A stretch of DNA of 64,000 nucleotides, taken from assembly GCF_000007725.1 (NCBI RefSeq), contig NC_004545.1, positions 310,001 through 374,000 on the forward strand, given 5' to 3'. This DNA is from Buchnera aphidicola str. Bp (Baizongia pistaciae). Its GTDB lineage: Bacteria > Pseudomonadota > Gammaproteobacteria > Enterobacterales > Enterobacteriaceae. A program made the position numbers and the translations under genes. The first letter of the stretch is position 1; each line of letters opens with the position of its first letter. The notes under the pieces are model-generated. The model was not told the DNA's origin, did not search any database, and saw nothing but the letters and a program-made list of their open reading frames with translations. Shown one piece after another: positions 61,514 through 64,000 of the stretch.

Positions 61514-61795
61514 ATAAAAAATTATATTTGAAAACATAAATTGCACTTAATAAACAGCGTGTTAATTATTAATACTCTGTTTATGCATGCAAATAAAATA
61601 CTAAAAATTTTTATATACTTTTGTTAAATACTTTTAGAATACCTGTTATTTAAAAATAATATATTAAATATCATTCTAAACTTTAAAACATAAATATCAT
61701 GGCAAAACATATAAAAAAATCATTTTAAAAACTTTTATTTAAAAGTAAACAACAATAATTGAAACAATTCTAATAATTTGGAACCTTGAATTATA
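61514..61795. other. Spacer where plsX and fabH are expected
   Basis: These 282 bases lie between rpmF and fabD. plsX and fabH, which occupy this interval in E. coli, are absent without readable remnant. The stretch contains the long hairpin at 61550-61584. Confidence 0.65.
61550..61584 (+). terminator. Long imperfect hairpin after rpmF
   Basis: The arm 61550-61566 (starting ATAAACAG) pairs with 61568-61584 (ending CTGTTTAT) over about 17 positions with one mismatch and one G-U pair. It starts 37 bases after the rpmF stop. No T-run follows, so it may be a processing or stabilising element rather than a strong terminator. Confidence 0.45.
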
Positions 61796-62731
61796 ATGTT
61801 TAAATATACGTTATTATTTCCTGGACAAAATGATATCAACAGGAAAAAAATTCTTTCTCCTTTTTTTTCAAAAAATAAAATAGTTCAAAGCATATTTAGA
61901 GAATCTTCTGAATATATTGGATATGATATTTGGAAATTAATTCAAGATGATCCAAAAAAAAAATTAAAAAACAACAAGTATTCACAACTTGTTACTCTTG
62001 TATCATCTATTGCTATATATGAACTATGGAAAAATAAACAATGTACACATCCAAATTTAGTCATAGGACATAGTCTTGGAGAATATACTGCACTAGTATG
62101 CTCACAATCTCTAAAATTATCTGATGCAATACAATTGATTATTACACGTTATAAATTTATGATGGAAGCAATGTCTAAAAAAATAGGATTAATGACAGCT
62201 ATTATAGGATTAAACGAGCGCACTATACGAAAATTGCTAAAAAAATATGATTATTCCCACGAAGTTTCAATTGCTTGTATTAATACTGATAACCAAATAG
62301 TTTTGTCAGGAGAACGAAATTCTGTTAAACATATTAACTTGCATTGCAAAAAGGCAGGGGCTAAAAACATTATTAATCTTTATATACATCCTCCTTCGCA
62401 TTGTACACTTATGAAAAAAGCTTCAAAAAAACTATTGTATGTACTAAAACACACAACATTTAAAATTCCAATATATCCAGTAATTAGTAGCACGAGTTTA
62501 AAATTTCAAAATTCTGAACAAGCTATTCGAATATCACTAGCCAAACAAATATATAGTACTGTAAGATGGAATTCAATAATTAAATATATAAAAAAAGACA
62601 TTTTTATTTTTTTAGAAGTTAGTACCAAAAGCATATTAACTAATTTAAACAAAAATATTATCAAAAAATCATTATCAATATCATTAAATTGTCAAGCTAA
62701 CTTTCTAAAAGCATTAAAAATTATCTTATAA
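61796..62731 (+). CDS. fabD: Malonyl-CoA:ACP transacylase
   Basis: Loads malonyl groups onto ACP, the substrate for fatty-acid elongation and, here, for BioC. The 311-residue product (E. coli 309) has FPGQ near the start, the nucleophile S93 in IGHSLGEYTALV, a conserved arginine in ITRYKFMMEAM and the catalytic histidine in PPSHCTLM. The segment after FPGQ (NDINRKK) departs from the usual GSQ. It is nine bases before fabG in the conserved order fabD-fabG-acpP. Confidence 0.94.
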   Translation: MFKYTLLFPGQNDINRKKILSPFFSKNKIVQSIFRESSEYIGYDIWKLIQDDPKKKLKNNKYSQLVTLVSSIAIYELWKNKQCTHPNLVIGHSLGEYTALVCSQSLKLSDAIQLIITRYKFMMEAMSKKIGLMTAIIGLNERTIRKLLKKYDYSHEVSIACINTDNQIVLSGERNSVKHINLHCKKAGAKNIINLYIHPPSHCTLMKKASKKLLYVLKHTTFKIPIYPVISSTSLKFQNSEQAIRISLAKQIYSTVRWNSIIKYIKKDIFIFLEVSTKSILTNLNKNIIKKSLSISLNCQANFLKALKIIL

Positions 62732-62740
62732 AAACTTATT

Positions 62741-63478
62741 ATGAAAACAACCAAAAAAATAGCTGTAATAACAGGAGCTAATCGTGGGTTAGGAAAAGGT
62801 ATTGCAGAAGAACTTTCAAACACAAATAATATAACAGTAATTGGAACATCTACCTCTCAAAAAGGTTGCAAAATTATTAATAAGTATTTAAAAAATAATG
62901 GAATCGGCATAAAGTTAGATATCACTAATCCTAATGAAATTACTAAAACGATGGATTTTGTTTACAAAAATTTCGGACGCGTTGATATTTTAATCAATAA
63001 TGCAGGTATTATACGAGATAAATTATTAATAAATATGAAAACACAAGATTGGAATTCTGTATTAAATGTTAATTTAAATTCTATATTCTATATGTCTAAA
63101 TCTGTTATAAGAAATATGATTAAAAACAAACAAGGAAAAATTATAACAATAGGATCTGTAATCGCGCATATTGGAAATTGTGGACAAACTAATTATTCCG
63201 CAGCAAAATTAGGATTAGTAGGATTCCACAAATCATTAGCATTAGAATTAGCACCTAAAGGAATCACTGTAAATATGATTGCACCAGGGTTAATAAAAAC
63301 CGGTATGACCAACAATCTTAGCCAAAAACAATTAAGTAAATATCTTTCAAAAATACCGATGAAAAGATTGGGAACAATTAAAGAAATTTCTAAAATAACG
63401 TTATTTTTAATTTCTAATGATGCTAATTATATTACAGGACAAGTGATTCATGTTAATGGCGGGATGTACATGCCATGA
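62741..63478 (+). CDS. fabG: 3-oxoacyl-ACP reductase
   Basis: NADPH-dependent reductase of the fatty-acid cycle. The 245-residue product (E. coli 244) is a short-chain dehydrogenase with TGANRGLGKGIAEEL (about residues 11-25), NNAG, the catalytic serine in IGSVIAHIG (about 138) and the Tyr-Lys pair in TNYSAAKLG (151 and 155), ending GQVIHVNGGMYM. It is probably co-transcribed with fabD and followed 104 bases later by acpP. Confidence 0.97.
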   Translation: MKTTKKIAVITGANRGLGKGIAEELSNTNNITVIGTSTSQKGCKIINKYLKNNGIGIKLDITNPNEITKTMDFVYKNFGRVDILINNAGIIRDKLLINMKTQDWNSVLNVNLNSIFYMSKSVIRNMIKNKQGKIITIGSVIAHIGNCGQTNYSAAKLGLVGFHKSLALELAPKGITVNMIAPGLIKTGMTNNLSQKQLSKYLSKIPMKRLGTIKEISKITLFLISNDANYITGQVIHVNGGMYMP

Positions 63479-63582
63479 TATAACAACAATATTTATTATT
63501 CAAATTATAATTTATTTATAAACCATAATCATAATACTTTTAAAATGCTAAAAAATAAAAATTATACAGGTAATACAAGTAC

Positions 63583-63819
63583 ATGCAAAACATAGAAAAA
63601 AAAATAAAAAAAATTATCGCACAACAATTGGGTTTAATAGAGCAAAAAATTACTAATGAATCATTGTTAGTTGAAGATCTTAATGCAGATTCATTAGACA
63701 TCGTAGAATTAATTATGGCTTTTGAAGAAGAATTTAATATAGAAATTACAGACGAAGAAGCTGAAAATTTAACTTCAGTGCAATCTATATTTGATATAAT
63801 AAAAAAATACGTTTTTTAA
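63583..63819 (+). CDS. acpP: Acyl carrier protein
   Basis: Carries acyl chains on a phosphopantetheine arm. The 78 residues equal E. coli AcpP. The modified serine is S37 in NADSLDIVELIMAFEEEF, and the protein is acidic with the typical four-helix pattern and DEEAENLTSVQSIFDII at the end. It is the natural partner of FabD, FabG, BioC and BioF in this window. The following 181 bases to the window edge contain no complete gene. Confidence 0.98.
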   Translation: MQNIEKKIKKIIAQQLGLIEQKITNESLLVEDLNADSLDIVELIMAFEEEFNIEITDEEAENLTSVQSIFDIIKKYVF

Positions 63820-64000
63820 TAAAAACTAAAAAAATAAAAATCTCTATATATATTTATTATATTATAATAACATAACATTGAATATCTAAAATAGATAAAC
63901 AATGTTATAAAAATTCTAGTACACTAAAAAAATAAAATAAATACGATTCTAATCACTGTAGAAAACTTATTAAACTAATATACAAATAATGTTAAAACTA

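Overview
The window is very AT-rich and carries almost only single-copy housekeeping genes whose closest match, recalled from memory, is Escherichia coli in both sequence and local order. There is no phage, insertion sequence, CRISPR array or secretion cassette. Long AT-rich spacers sit exactly where E. coli has further genes. This is the signature of a reduced gammaproteobacterial insect endosymbiont, and the gene order (bio, pgl, mfd, gapA, fldA, phrB, sucAB, gpmA, pfkA, tpiA, rpsA, serS, trxB, aspS, znuBC, pykA, zwf, minCDE, flg, rne, rpmF, fabDG, acpP) fits Buchnera aphidicola. The intact bioF and bioC and the badly eroded flagellar and rne loci suggest the lineage from Baizongia pistaciae; that strain call is from memory.

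Layout. 1-5003: biotin synthesis, bioB-F-C-D on the minus strand diverging from bioA. 5011-8527: pgl and an N-terminally truncated mfd. 8528-10109: a 1.6 kb gene-poor stretch with a 20-bp perfect inverted repeat and a small basic ORF. 10110-14509: gapA, fldA, phrB, ybgI. 14852-19469: sucA, sucB, pal. 20198-23717: gpmA, pfkA, tpiA. 24005-30554: rpsA, cmk, aroA, serC, serS, all minus. 31206-34265: trxB, infA, aspS. 34357-37210: znuB, znuC, mepM. 37279-40639: pykA and zwf. 40972-44863: htpX, yoaE, tsaB. 44884-46680: minE, minD, minC. 47005-48643: rsmC and three tRNAs (Leu-UAA, Cys-GCA, Ser-UGA). 48702-57529: murJ, a 1.6 kb gap, then flgB, flgC, a gap where flgD and flgE should be, flgF, flgG, flgH, flgI and a shortened flgJ. 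58538-64000: truncated rne, rluC, rpmF, fabD, fabG, acpP.

How it fits together. gapA, gpmA, pfkA, tpiA and pykA cover much of glycolysis; zwf and pgl feed the oxidative pentose phosphate route; aroA and serC serve amino-acid provisioning of the host. SucAB is the lipoate-dependent 2-oxoglutarate dehydrogenase core. BioC, BioF, BioA, BioD and BioB are all present and draw on acyl-carrier chemistry that uses FabD, FabG and AcpP, also encoded here. The flagellar genes encode rod, P-ring and L-ring but not hook, hook cap or hook-filament junction, so the locus looks like a basal body without hook or filament.

The most notable points are the hookless flagellar operon, RNase E ending at its zinc-link with an out-of-frame remnant behind it, and several strong hairpins in spacers that no longer have a gene next to them.
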